Shown: positions 18,087 to 26,068 of the stretch, in pieces
Numbering within the stretch: position 1 is the stretch's first letter
Layout of the letters: each line of letters starts with the position of its first letter
Assembly: GCF_936933875.1 (NCBI RefSeq)
Contig: NZ_CAKZIK010000030.1
Location: 1 to 64,000, forward strand
Source: an uncultured Chryseobacterium sp.
GTDB taxonomy: Bacteria; Bacteroidota; Bacteroidia; Flavobacteriales; Weeksellaceae
DNA: 64,000 nucleotides
Direction: 5' to 3'
The notes under the pieces: generated by a model
The model's database searches: none
What the model saw: only the letters and a program-made list of their open reading frames with translations
Told to the model about the DNA's origin: nothing
Position numbers and translations under genes: made by a program

Positions 18087-18090
18087 GATA

Positions 18091-18102
18091 GGGTGTTTTT
18101 CC
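18091..18102 (+). promoter_or_regulatory. GGGTGTTTTTCC box, copy 4
   Basis: Exact copy of the box, again exactly 48 bases upstream of a -7 element (TATCTTTG, 18151-18158), with TTGTTTTTCA at 18138-18147. The unit is displaced from copy 3 by 171 bases throughout. Confidence 0.5.
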
Positions 18103-18150
18103 TACAAAAAATTCAGTTAAATAACGCTCTTAATATATTGTTTTTCATTT

Positions 18151-18158
18151 TATCTTTG
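18151..18158 (+). promoter_or_regulatory. -7 promoter element of small RNA B
   Basis: TATCTTTG, full consensus match, 21 bases upstream of the shared 22-base block, the same offset as in copy A. Confidence 0.5.
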
Positions 18159-18164
18159 GTGTAA

Positions 18165-18250
18165 CAAAAATGAAAAACTAATAACCATTTCTTATATTAA
18201 GAGGATGTTTCTACAGAAAACCAAAGATCCCGTAAGATGTTTGGTTTTTT
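18165..18250 (+). ncRNA. Putative small RNA B of the tandem pair
   Basis: Follows the -7 element at 18151. It contains the same 22-base block at 18172-18193 and ends at a hairpin (AAAACCAAA at 18217-18225 with TTTGGTTTT at 18240-18248, plus an inner ATC/GAT) and a T-run. The hairpin differs in sequence from that of small RNA A, so the two transcripts share promoter and 5' block but not their 3' ends. The terminator may also serve the convergent sirtuin gene. Confidence 0.45.
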
Positions 18251-18929
18251 ATTTGGTGAGTTTTTCTCTGAACTTTCTCATCCCTTCTGAAGCACCACAT
18301 TTAAAACAGTTTTCCGAATGAGTGAAACGATTTTCGAGATTTGGATCAATAACGAAAATTTCGCAATTTTCCGGAATTTCATGAATTAATCCTGCAGCCG
18401 GATAAACTTGCATTGATGTTCCGATAACCAAGAAAATGTCTGCATTCGACGCTACTTCTAAGGCATTGTCCATTTCAGGAACCATTTCCCCAAACCAAAC
18501 AATGTGCGGACGAAGTTGGTTTCCGTTTTCATCCAAAGTGCCTAAATTCAAATCCTTTTCCCAAGGAATTATATTCGTCAAAGAATTTACAGGACGCGCT
18601 TTCCTGAGTTCACCATGAAGATGCAAAACTTTTGTAGAACCGGCTCTTTCGTGCAGATCGTCTACATTTTGGGTAATGATTTCAATATCGAAATCTTTTT
18701 CCAAGTCGGCTAAAATTTTGTGCGCTTCGTTGGGTTCAACTTCTTTAAGCTGTCGCCTTCTTGCATTGTAAAAATCCAGAACCAGTTGCGGATTTTTCGC
18801 AAAACCTTCCGGACTTGCAACATCTTCAACACGATGATTTTCCCAAAGTCCATTAGAGTCCCGAAAAGTTTTAATACCACTTTCGGCAGAAATTCCGGCA
18901 CCGGATAAAACGACCAATTTCTTTTTCAT
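18249..18929 (-). CDS. Sir2 family NAD-dependent protein deacylase without zinc-ribbon cysteines
   Basis: A 226-residue sirtuin. NAD-binding motifs are GAGISAESGI (10-19), TQNVDDLHERAG and VIGTSMQVYPAAGL; the catalytic His is in HLHGEL. FYNARRRQ carries the Tyr-x-x-Arg pair that, in CobB and SIRT5, binds acidic acyl groups, so desuccinylation or demalonylation is likely. The region where sirtuins normally carry two CxxC zinc pairs (after HGELRKARP up to LRPHIVWFGEM) has no cysteine. The 3' end overlaps the terminator region of small RNA B; the 5' end overlaps the upstream gene by four bases. Confidence 0.92.
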   Translation of the reverse strand: MKKKLVVLSGAGISAESGIKTFRDSNGLWENHRVEDVASPEGFAKNPQLVLDFYNARRRQLKEVEPNEAHKILADLEKDFDIEIITQNVDDLHERAGSTKVLHLHGELRKARPVNSLTNIIPWEKDLNLGTLDENGNQLRPHIVWFGEMVPEMDNALEVASNADIFLVIGTSMQVYPAAGLIHEIPENCEIFVIDPNLENRFTHSENCFKCGASEGMRKFREKLTK

Positions 18930-19255
18930 TCGTTAATTTTCTTTTTACAGAACTGTTCTCTGAATTTTAACTTGTTAAGCTGTCTTTCTATAATGAGTTT
19001 TGCGATGGTGTTTCCTGAACTTTGAGTTTTATCTTCAGCCTTTAAGGCTTTTGTCAGTTTATCTTCGCTGATGTCAATTCGGTAAAGGAGATTTATAAGT
19101 TTGTTAAAATCCTTGTCAATCAATTCGTTAATATAAACGGCGAGTTTGCTTTCCAAATCATCTTCTTCGTAATTTTTAAAAACTTCCGCAAAAGAATTGC
19201 TGATTAGTTGATTCATTAAATATTCATGATTTGTTCTGCTCGAATCTTTCATCAC
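18926..19255 (-). CDS. Hypothetical small helical protein
   Basis: A 109-residue protein with no recognised domain. It is charged and predicted mostly helical (SKLAVYINELIDKDFNKLINLLYRID), with a Lys-rich C-terminus. The stop overlaps the sirtuin start in an ATGA arrangement, so the two genes are very likely cotranscribed and translationally coupled. The function is unknown. Confidence 0.7.
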   Translation of the reverse strand: MMKDSSRTNHEYLMNQLISNSFAEVFKNYEEDDLESKLAVYINELIDKDFNKLINLLYRIDISEDKLTKALKAEDKTQSSGNTIAKLIIERQLNKLKFREQFCKKKINE

Positions 19256-19339
19256 ATTAAAATTTGATTTAAAAAATAGGGCATTTTGGATTCCGCAGTA
19301 CTAAAGTATTGTTGAAAAAAAAATCAGCCGATGTAAGCC

Positions 19340-19945
19340 TTATTTTTCATCATTACTTATTAAACCATCTGTTAAAGATTTCCACTGGAACTTGCTTCCT
19401 GCAATCATTCCGCCAACGGCAACTAAAAAATTCCGCACTTTTTCAACCGCTGACAAATCTTCAAGATTGGGTTCTTCATTTCTACCGTGAACTTCCGCCG
19501 AAACTGTATTTTTTTCTCTTTTTATAATAAAATTTGAAGTTGCTTTTTCATCAAAAAAATGCGCGGTTTTTTCCTCCGGCTTTGTGGGATCGCAAGTTGG
19601 TCTTACCCGAATGTAAACACTTTCGCAGTTAGGCTCTTTCGCTTCTAAAATATCCTCAATTCTTACCCAGTCGAAACCGTTACCAGTGGGATTTTTTAAC
19701 CCCGGAATTTTAATTTTGAGATAATCACCAATTGCAGGTTTTTCAAGCAGAATTTCACCTGCATTATTCCGCAGTGAAAACTCCGCTTTTTCCTTTCCTG
19801 CAAACAGTTCCCATGAGTTGATATCCAAAAATCTTTTTTTTACTTTTTCAAAATGGAGGCGAGCTTCCGCATCGGATTTAAAAACAATTGTGGAAACCGT
19901 ATCGCTGGAGCCACCTTGTATTTGTACGGGAATTTTTATATCCAT
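19340..19945 (-). CDS. Conserved hypothetical protein next to copA
   Basis: A 201-residue soluble protein without signal peptide or recognised motif. It begins MDIKIPVQIQGGSSDT and contains GDYLKIKIPGLKNPTGNGFDWV and a proline/threonine-rich CDPTKPEEKTAHF segment. It starts two bases after the copA stop in the same direction, so it is probably part of the copper operon. A copper-related role is only inferred from position. Confidence 0.65.
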   Translation of the reverse strand: MDIKIPVQIQGGSSDTVSTIVFKSDAEARLHFEKVKKRFLDINSWELFAGKEKAEFSLRNNAGEILLEKPAIGDYLKIKIPGLKNPTGNGFDWVRIEDILEAKEPNCESVYIRVRPTCDPTKPEEKTAHFFDEKATSNFIIKREKNTVSAEVHGRNEEPNLEDLSAVEKVRNFLVAVGGMIAGSKFQWKSLTDGLISNDEK

Positions 19946-19946
19946 T

Positions 19947-22670
19947 CTAATTGATATTTAATTTTACAGCATTAAGTCTCAAAGAATTTATAATCACAGA
20001 AACCGAAGAAAAACTCATAGCAGCTGCAGCAATCATCGGGCTCAGTAAAATTCCGAAAACAGGGTAGAGTAAACCTGCGGCAATCGGAATCCCGATAGTG
20101 TTGTATATAAATGCGAAAAAGAGATTCTGCTTAATGTTTTTCAAAAGTTCCTCACTCAAAATTTTTGATTTAGCAACGCCTAAAATATCTCCTTTCAGTA
20201 AAGTAATTTCAGCACTTTCGATAGCGACATCACTTCCGGTTCCCATTGCAATTCCGATGTTAGATTGTGCTAAAGCTGGAGCGTCATTAATTCCGTCTCC
20301 CGTCATCGCTACAATTTTTCCTTCAGCCTGAAGTTTTTTTACAGCCTCCATCTTGTCTTGTGGAAGCGCACTTGCCACAAATTTTTGAATCCCGAGTTCA
20401 CTGGCAACAGCTTTTGCAGTATGTTCGTTGTCACCCGTAATCATAATGACTTCCACACCATCATTTTGTAGAAATTCAACTGCTTTTTTGGATGTAGATT
20501 TAATTTTATCTGAAAAAGTTAGAAATCCTAACGTTGCACTGCCTTTTGCGAGGAAAGAAACTGTTTTTGCCTGATCCTGATTTTCCACCACTTGCTTTCT
20601 AAGAATTTCAGGAATTTCAACATTGAACTGTTCCAAAAGTGCCTCATTTCCCAGCAGAATTCGCTCCCCATCAATATTTCCTTTAACGCCTTTTCCGGAA
20701 ATATTTTCGAAATTTTCTACTTTTTCAAAATTACTTACAGAAGCAGTTTTGAATTCATCTAAAACCGCTTTAGACAAAGGATGTTCCGAATTTTGATTGA
20801 GTAAAGCCGCCAATTTCAGAATTTCAACTTTTTGAGAAGTATCTGCGGTAACAACTTCTTCCAGACTTGGTTTGCCTTCAGTTAAAGTGCCGGTTTTATC
20901 GGTAATTAGGACATTTACTTTTGCCATTTGCTCCAAAGCTTCTGCATTTTTAATCAGAATTCCGTTTTTGGCGCCTTTTCCAATTCCTACCATCAAACTC
21001 ATCGGTGTTGCTAAACCAAGCGCACAAGGACATGCAACAATTAGAACAGCAACAGCATTTGCAAAAGCCAGAATCCATCGGTTTTCACCACCAAAAATAA
21101 CCCACAAGACAAAAGTCAAAACAGAAATCAGAATTACTGTCGGAACAAAAATTTTCGAGACTTTATCTGCGAGTTTTTGCATAGGCGCTTTGCTGCGACT
21201 TGCAGCATTCACCATGTCAATAATTTTTGAAAGAAGTGTGTCGCTACCAATTTTCTCTGTTACCATCAAAAAAGTTCCGTTTCCGTTGATGGTGCCGGAA
21301 GTTACTTTTTCATCAATTTTTTTCTCCACTGGAATGGGTTCTCCCGTAATCATGCTTTCATCAACTGTAGAATTTCCTTCTGAAATTTTCCCATCAACAG
21401 GAATTTTTTCACCGGGTTTTACGCGCAGAATATCTCCAACTTTTACTTCGGAAAGCGGAACTTTTTTTTCTTCTCCGTTAATCATTAAGTTGGCTTCATC
21501 GGGAGAAAGATTCATGAGTTCTTCTATAGCTTTGCCGGTTCTTTGGTGTGCTTTCGCTTCCATCAGTTGTCCCAAAATAACCAAAGTCAGAATTACAGAA
21601 ACAGCCTCAAAATAAAGAGGAACTTTTCCTTCATGTGTCATTTGATGAGGAAGTATATTTGGAACAAACAAAGCCACTAAACTGAAAAGAAAAGCTGCTG
21701 CAACTCCCAAAGCAATCAACGAAAACATGTTAAGGTTCCAGGTTTTGAAGGAACGGTAACCACGAACGATGAGGAACCAACCCGCATAAAACAAAACCGG
21801 GAGCGTTAAAATCAGTTCCAAAATTCCCTGAACTTGATGCGAAAACGGCCATTTAATCCACATTCCACCCATTGAAAGAATAAAAACCGGAATAGTGAAA
21901 GCTACAGCAATCCACAATTTTCGTGATAAAATTTTTACAGTACCATCTTCTGCAAATTCACCGGCCTTTCCCGGAATTTGTACTAAATCCATTCCACAAA
22001 CCGGACAGCCAACATTGCTTTCGTAAACTTTGTCGCCTTCACAGAACATAGGGCAGTAGTATTTTCCGGCTCGGTCATCAGTAATGGACAATGAGTGATG
22101 AGTAATATTTTCAGATTGCTTATTGCTCATTAATAATTGCTCATCAATTTTCTCCAAATGCATATGACAAACCGGGCAACCAACATCAGAATCGTAGGTT
22201 TTATCAGCTTCGCAGAACATTGGGCAAAAATATTCGCCTATTTTATCTTTAAAGTTTTCGGGAAGATTGGTTTTGGAAAAAGTTTGAGGCTTGTTTTTAT
22301 ATTCCTCCTTTTCCTCAATGGGAACGAGATACATATTGCAAACCGGACAGCGTTTTCCCTGCTCAAAATAGACTTTTTCGCCTTCGCATTCCATAGGGCA
22401 ATAGTAAACAGAACTTGGGGAAATGCGGTCTTTTGGGGGAATTTGAATGGTTTTTTCTGTTGAATTTAATTCAACCAAAGCATAATTTCCGGCTTCTTTC
22501 AATTTGGAATTTAATTCATCTAAAGAAATTTCATGGTGAGAGTGAATTTTAACCAAAGCATCCTCAAGATTAATTTCCGCGTGAATTCCGTCGATTGAAT
22601 TTAAAGTTTTTGATATTTTATTTTGGCATCCGGAGCAAGTCATTCCGGTTACGCGATAGGTTTTTTCCAT
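19947..22670 (-). CDS. copA: Copper-type P1B ATPase with one HMA domain and three CPMxC metal-binding modules
   Basis: A 907-residue heavy-metal P-type ATPase. The order is an HMA domain (MTCSGCQ, 9-15), three YYCPMxCEGxK...CPVCxMxL modules at about residues 88-125, 148-180 and 207-235, then eight membrane spans with [12 protein letters not shown], the phosphorylation site [10 protein letters not shown] and the hinge [12 protein letters not shown]. The CPC motif and N-domain fit Cu(I) export. The linker between modules 2 and 3 (about [17 protein letters not shown]) corresponds to a short dispersed repeat translated in frame. An HMA-AraC regulator gene lies upstream, with paired direct repeats between the two. 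Confidence 0.93.
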   Translation of the reverse strand: MEKTYRVTGMTCSGCQNKISKTLNSIDGIHAEINLEDALVKIHSHHEISLDELNSKLKEAGNYALVELNSTEKTIQIPPKDRISPSSVYYCPMECEGEKVYFEQGKRCPVCNMYLVPIEEKEEYKNKPQTFSKTNLPENFKDKIGEYFCPMFCEADKTYDSDVGCPVCHMHLEKIDEQLLMSNKQSENITHHSLSITDDRAGKYYCPMFCEGDKVYESNVGCPVCGMDLVQIPGKAGEFAEDGTVKILSRKLWIAVAFTIPVFILSMGGMWIKWPFSHQVQGILELILTLPVLFYAGWFLIVRGYRSFKTWNLNMFSLIALGVAAAFLFSLVALFVPNILPHQMTHEGKVPLYFEAVSVILTLVILGQLMEAKAHQRTGKAIEELMNLSPDEANLMINGEEKKVPLSEVKVGDILRVKPGEKIPVDGKISEGNSTVDESMITGEPIPVEKKIDEKVTSGTINGNGTFLMVTEKIGSDTLLSKIIDMVNAASRSKAPMQKLADKVSKIFVPTVILISVLTFVLWVIFGGENRWILAFANAVAVLIVACPCALGLATPMSLMVGIGKGAKNGILIKNAEALEQMAKVNVLITDKTGTLTEGKPSLEEVVTADTSQKVEILKLAALLNQNSEHPLSKAVLDEFKTASVSNFEKVENFENISGKGVKGNIDGERILLGNEALLEQFNVEIPEILRKQVVENQDQAKTVSFLAKGSATLGFLTFSDKIKSTSKKAVEFLQNDGVEVIMITGDNEHTAKAVASELGIQKFVASALPQDKMEAVKKLQAEGKIVAMTGDGINDAPALAQSNIGIAMGTGSDVAIESAEITLLKGDILGVAKSKILSEELLKNIKQNLFFAFIYNTIGIPIAAGLLYPVFGILLSPMIAAAAMSFSSVSVIINSLRLNAVKLNIN
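22078..22145. repeat. Dispersed short repeat inside the copA reading frame
   Basis: The plus strand reads as imperfect repeats of a GAGTGATGAGTAAT / ATTGCTCATTAATAATTGCTCAT type. The same unit occurs between genes at 7142-7170. Here it is translated in frame as a linker between metal-binding modules. Confidence 0.45.
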
Positions 22671-22686
22671 ACGATTATTTTTCTAC

Positions 22687-22732
22687 TACAAATTTCGGGA
22701 GTTGAAATCTCAGACAGTTACAAATATCGGGA
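22687..22732. promoter_or_regulatory. Paired direct repeats upstream of copA, candidate operator of the HMA-AraC regulator
   Basis: TACAAATTTCGGGA at 22687-22700 and TACAAATATCGGGA at 22719-22732 differ at one of 14 bases and start 32 bases apart, close to three helical turns. Direct-repeat half-sites on one face of the helix are typical of AraC-type regulators. They lie in the 77-base gap between the regulator gene and copA. Confidence 0.55.
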
Positions 22733-22747
22733 AAAGATTTATGAAAT

Positions 22748-23308
22748 TCAGAATTTGTCGAGTGGCAGGCGGTTTTCGCCTTTCATTTTTTTAAATTCCG
22801 TTGGCGTAAATCCGGTTGTATTCCTAAACTGCGCCGACAGATGCTGCACACTTTTGTAGCCAAGTTTCCCGGTAATTTCGGTGAGTGAAAATTCTTTGTA
22901 AAAAAGCAGTTCCTTTACTTTTTCAATTTTTTGAAGGATGAAAAATTGCTCCAGCGTGCTACCTTGGTTTTGTGAAAAAAGTTTGGAAATCGAACTGTAA
23001 TCGCGGTGCATTTTGTCGCTCAAAAATTCGGAAAGCAGGAAATCTTCGGAAATATCCAGTTCAGTAATTTTCTGGATAATGAGATTTTTGGTTTGCTCGA
23101 TTTGTTTCTGCGATTGGTCTTCCAAAATTTCAAAACCGATTTTTTTTAGTTGGTTATTTAGATTTTTTAGTTCCTTTTCACCCAAATCATTCTGAGTTTC
23201 CGCCACGCCTAACTGAACGGAAACGGTCTCAATTCCCAAATCTTTAAAAATTTGAGAAACCGCCATTTCGCAACGGCCACAAACCATATTTTTAATAAAG
23301 ATTTTCAA
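22748..23308 (-). CDS. AraC-family regulator with an N-terminal HMA-like metal-binding domain
   Basis: A 186-residue fusion. The N-terminus KNMVCGRCEMAV carries the CxxC metal site of a heavy-metal-associated domain, and residues to about 65 fit its ferredoxin-like fold. The C-terminus is an AraC helix-turn-helix pair (SLTEITGKLGYKSVQHLSAQFRNTTGFTPTEFKK). It is next to copA and overlaps the thioesterase gene by four bases. The simplest reading is a copper-sensing activator of copA. The metal and target are inference. Confidence 0.85.
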   Translation of the reverse strand: MKIFIKNMVCGRCEMAVSQIFKDLGIETVSVQLGVAETQNDLGEKELKNLNNQLKKIGFEILEDQSQKQIEQTKNLIIQKITELDISEDFLLSEFLSDKMHRDYSSISKLFSQNQGSTLEQFFILQKIEKVKELLFYKEFSLTEITGKLGYKSVQHLSAQFRNTTGFTPTEFKKMKGENRLPLDKF

Positions 23309-23712
23309 CTTGAAGGATTGTCAATATTCTGAAGCCTGTCGCTTACATATTCGATTTTCGTTTTGCCGTGTTTTTTTGGTTTTCCTTCTTCATCTAAGCC
23401 TACAAATACAATTTTATCAATGGTAATAATGGTTTGGCGCGTCATCATGTTGCGGACATCACAGGTTAAAGTGATAGACGTATTGCCAAATTCGGTGGCT
23501 TCAATACCGATTTCGATAATGTCCCCCTGTTTTGCAGAACTCACAAAATTAATTTCCGAAATAAATTTGGTAACACAACGTGGTGTTTCCAGCTGAACAA
23601 TGGCATAAAGCGCGGCTTCTTCATCAATCCACTGCAGTAATCTTCCTCCGAACAGGGAATGATTTGGGTTTAAATCTTCAGGCTTTATCCATTTTCTGGT
23701 ATGGTAATTCAT
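23305..23712 (-). CDS. Acyl-CoA thioesterase, hotdog fold (YciA-like)
   Basis: A 135-residue hotdog protein. NPNHSLFGGRLLQWIDEEAA contains the catalytic Asp region of hotdog thioesterases; FVSSAKQGDIIEIGIEATEFG and DKIVFVGLDEEGKP follow. Family members hydrolyse medium- and long-chain acyl-CoAs in the cytoplasm. The stop overlaps the ATG of the HMA-AraC gene, so the two are cotranscribed although their roles look unrelated. Confidence 0.88.
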   Translation of the reverse strand: MNYHTRKWIKPEDLNPNHSLFGGRLLQWIDEEAALYAIVQLETPRCVTKFISEINFVSSAKQGDIIEIGIEATEFGNTSITLTCDVRNMMTRQTIITIDKIVFVGLDEEGKPKKHGKTKIEYVSDRLQNIDNPSS

Positions 23713-23786
23713 CTTTTTAAAATTTGAACAAATTTACGCAGAAAATCGAGATGAATCAATGGTTTTGAATGATTGAGAAAATCAAT

Positions 23787-24200
23787 TTAAGCTTTCGTAG
23801 AACGCATGGCTTTTACTTTCTGCACCTTTTCATCATTTAGAAATTTTTGATAATCGTCACTCTCCATAGGAACTAAAGCAATTTTTCCTTCCGCATCGCT
23901 GTGAACACCGAAACCATAGGTTTTGGTTAGCGGAGAACATCTCAAACAGGCTTGTCCTTTTGAGAAAAAATGTTTTCTGGCTTCGGATTTTTCAGTTTCA
24001 GAAATATCATTTTTTTGTGCGAAGGTTTCAAAAATAACATCGTCCGAAGTGTATTGGTAAGGATTTTTAGAAATCATTTCAAACTGAATTTCTCCAACAG
24101 TTTTGTTTGGTTTTTGCGGTGGTTGTTTCGATGCAGAAACTTTACAGTCTTCAGCAACTTCAATAAAAGTATTTTCGTAATTGGTGGTGTGGATTTTCAT
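23787..24200 (-). CDS. DUF6157 family protein
   Basis: About 137 residues from the ATG at 24200 (MKIHTTNYENTFIEVAEDCK). The sequence VGEIQFEMISKNPYQYTSDDVIFE and HFFSKGQACLRCSPL match what I recall of the small DUF6157 family. A longer form from 24233 would overlap the divergent aldo/keto reductase gene and is less likely. The conserved cysteines and acidic residues are suggestive but the function is unknown. It is divergent from the reductase, with 27 bases between starts. Confidence 0.75.
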   Translation of the reverse strand: MKIHTTNYENTFIEVAEDCKVSASKQPPQKPNKTVGEIQFEMISKNPYQYTSDDVIFETFAQKNDISETEKSEARKHFFSKGQACLRCSPLTKTYGFGVHSDAEGKIALVPMESDDYQKFLNDEKVQKVKAMRSTKA

Positions 24201-24227
24201 TTTTAAATTTGTTTTAAATCTAAAATT

Positions 24228-25091
24228 ATGCATTTTTCACCAATCATTATCGGAACCATGCGTTGGGGAATTTGGGGAGCCAACTATTCTCCACAAGAAG
24301 TACAAAAGGTTATCGAAAAATCGCTTGAACTCGGACTTTATACTTTCGACCACGCTGATATTTATGGAAATTATACGACAGAAAAGCTGTTTGGTGATGC
24401 CTGGAAAGAAATGAACTTAAACCGTGAGAAAATTCAGCTGATTTCAAAATGCGGAATTGAAATTCCCTGCGAAAACCGAGATTTTAAACTGAAATCTTAT
24501 AATTATTCAAAAGAACACATCATCAGTTCTGTAGAGAAAAGTTTGGAAAATCTTCAGACAGATTATCTGGATTTGCTGTTGCTTCACCGTCCTTCACCTT
24601 TGATGAATCCTCACGAAATTGCAGAAGCATTTGAAACGCTGAAAAATCAGGGAAAGGTTTTGGAATTTGGGGTTTCTAATTTTTCCACTACACAATTTGA
24701 TTTAATTCATCAGGTTTATCCACTCATAACCAATCAGCTTGAAGTTTCATTAAATCATACCAATTCTTTTACTGACGGAACTTTAGACCAACTCATGATG
24801 AAAAACCTTCGGCCAATGGCTTGGAGTGTTATGGGAAATTATTTTTCTGAACATTCTGAACAGAATTCAAGAATCAAAAAAGTTTTGAAAGGTCTTTGTG
24901 ATAAATACAATGCGGAGGAAAATCAAATCCTTTTAGCTTTTATTTTAAAACATCCTTCCGGAATTTTACCGGTTATTGGAACTTCAAAAACCGAAACCAT
25001 TCAAAAATTCAAAAAAAGTTTAGAAATTAATTTTGGAAGGGAAGATTGGTTTTCCTTATTGGAAGCTGCAAAAGGAGAAGAGGTTGCATAA
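24228..25091 (+). CDS. Aldo/keto reductase
   Basis: A 287-residue NADPH-dependent reductase of the AKR superfamily (YdhF-like). The catalytic tetrad is partly visible: FDHADIYGNYTTEKLFGDA contains the Asp and Tyr, ISKCGIE the Lys region, and LLLLHRPSPLM the His. The C-terminal IGTSKTETIQKF is the NADP-binding segment. The physiological substrate is unknown. A strong bidirectional hairpin follows the gene. Confidence 0.92.
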   Translation: MHFSPIIIGTMRWGIWGANYSPQEVQKVIEKSLELGLYTFDHADIYGNYTTEKLFGDAWKEMNLNREKIQLISKCGIEIPCENRDFKLKSYNYSKEHIISSVEKSLENLQTDYLDLLLLHRPSPLMNPHEIAEAFETLKNQGKVLEFGVSNFSTTQFDLIHQVYPLITNQLEVSLNHTNSFTDGTLDQLMMKNLRPMAWSVMGNYFSEHSEQNSRIKKVLKGLCDKYNAEENQILLAFILKHPSGILPVIGTSKTETIQKFKKSLEINFGREDWFSLLEAAKGEEVA

Positions 25092-25097
25092 AATAAA

Positions 25098-25128
25098 CCG
25101 GCTTCTCCAAAAAAATTGGAGAAGCCGG
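25098..25128. terminator. Bidirectional terminator between aldo/keto reductase and stress-protein genes
   Basis: A perfect 13-bp stem (CCGGCTTCTCCAA with TTGGAGAAGCCGG) and a five-base A loop, between two convergent genes. Confidence 0.85.
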
Positions 25129-25153
25129 AATAAACAAATTATGAAACTATTAT

Positions 25154-25684
25154 TTAGGCGTCATCTCTTGTTCCCATTGAGTCCATATCACTGGTCATTC
25201 CTCTGCTTCTAACGTTGTAAGTCCGATCGTCGTTGCTGAAATAGAGGTCGTTTTTGGCTTTATTTATAATTCTTGCTCTTTCAGTAGCCGATAATGTATT
25301 GCTTTCTGTAGAGGTAAATTCTTCGTGTGCTTCATTCTGTCCGGCGAAATCGTTGACGTTGATTGCACCTTGATCATTCATGATATCTCTTGCTTTTTCA
25401 GCTCTCTCTAAATCATTGGTGTAAACTGTCACAAGATTGCTTTTGGTTCCTGCGTAGCTGTATTTTTTTCTTTCGGATTCATCTTCTCCGAAAAGCCAGT
25501 TCCAGAAACCTGTAGTTTTTTCGTCTTCTTCGTATTCGTAATCTCCATTTGCATCGTATTCGCCAATAGTTTTGTAACGAGAAATCGTATAATCTTCTTT
25601 TTCAAAGCCTGCGCTATCTAACTTATTGGAAGCATCATCTGCCATTTTGGTGTCGGGAAACATTCCCACGATTGTGTAAGACAT
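25154..25684 (-). CDS. General-stress-type protein of unknown function
   Basis: A 176-residue acidic protein. MSYTIVGMFPDTKMADDASNKLDSAGF resembles the start of the YflT/GSP17M-type heat- and salt-stress domain, followed by a Tyr/Glu-rich insertion and a second half VTVYTNDLERAEKARDIMNDQGA with the same pattern. It has no membrane span or signal. A role in stress response is a weak homology inference. A 24-bp perfect palindrome lies 54 bases upstream of its ATG. Confidence 0.6.
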   Translation of the reverse strand: MSYTIVGMFPDTKMADDASNKLDSAGFEKEDYTISRYKTIGEYDANGDYEYEEDEKTTGFWNWLFGEDESERKKYSYAGTKSNLVTVYTNDLERAEKARDIMNDQGAINVNDFAGQNEAHEEFTSTESNTLSATERARIINKAKNDLYFSNDDRTYNVRSRGMTSDMDSMGTRDDA

Positions 25685-25738
25685 AATTTTAATTTTTAAG
25701 TGTTAATAATTTGTGATTTGATGTCCTGTAAACAGCAA

Positions 25739-25762
25739 AAAACATGACAATTGTCATGTTTT
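25739..25762. promoter_or_regulatory. Perfect 24-bp palindrome upstream of the stress-type gene
   Basis: AAAACATGACAA joined directly to its reverse complement, centred at 25750/25751. The absence of a loop and T-run argues for a dimeric protein site, not a terminator. No -7 element was identified with confidence nearby. Confidence 0.45.
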
Positions 25763-25853
25763 GCATAAAGTTTATCATTGTTTAACACAATCGTTATAGA
25801 ATCGGAGTTGAGTTAACTTTTATTTAACATAATATTGGAATTGTGATAAAAAA

Positions 25854-25874
25854 AACAGCAAGTTAATTGCTGTT
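25854..25874 (-). terminator. Terminator overlapping the stop codon of the 60-residue protein gene
   Basis: AACAGCAA and TTGCTGTT form an 8-bp stem. The loop contains the TAA stop (25863-25865) of the minus-strand gene, and the hairpin is followed on that strand by eight Ts. Confidence 0.65.
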
Positions 25875-26045
25875 CTGTTCTGTATTGTCGGTTTTACCGT
25901 CGTCGTGAAGTTTAGAAGTTTCTTTAATTTCTTTTTTTACAACAGCTTCGCTTTTAATTTTTTCCGAAGCTGCGGGAATATTGGGAAAGTCCTGATTTTG
26001 TTTCTTAACTTCCGCTTTTTCTGTGTGTTTGGTTGGCTTGTCCAT
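25863..26045 (-). CDS. Small disordered hypothetical protein
   Basis: Sixty residues, rich in Lys, Glu, Ser and Thr, with no hydrophobic segment: likely disordered. It begins MDKPTKHTEKAEVKKQNQ. It follows the DUF4230 gene by 23 bases in the same direction and ends in a terminator hairpin, which supports it as a real last gene of that operon. The function is unknown. Confidence 0.6.
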   Translation of the reverse strand: MDKPTKHTEKAEVKKQNQDFPNIPAASEKIKSEAVVKKEIKETSKLHDDGKTDNTEQNSN

Positions 26046-26068
26046 AATTTAATATTTAAGTTTGTGAA

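Noticed and set aside
17881..18120. A 79-residue reading frame over the non-coding region after the response regulator
   Set aside because: It would read through two promoter-like elements and a strong terminator and has no recognisable protein character. The small RNA reading is better.
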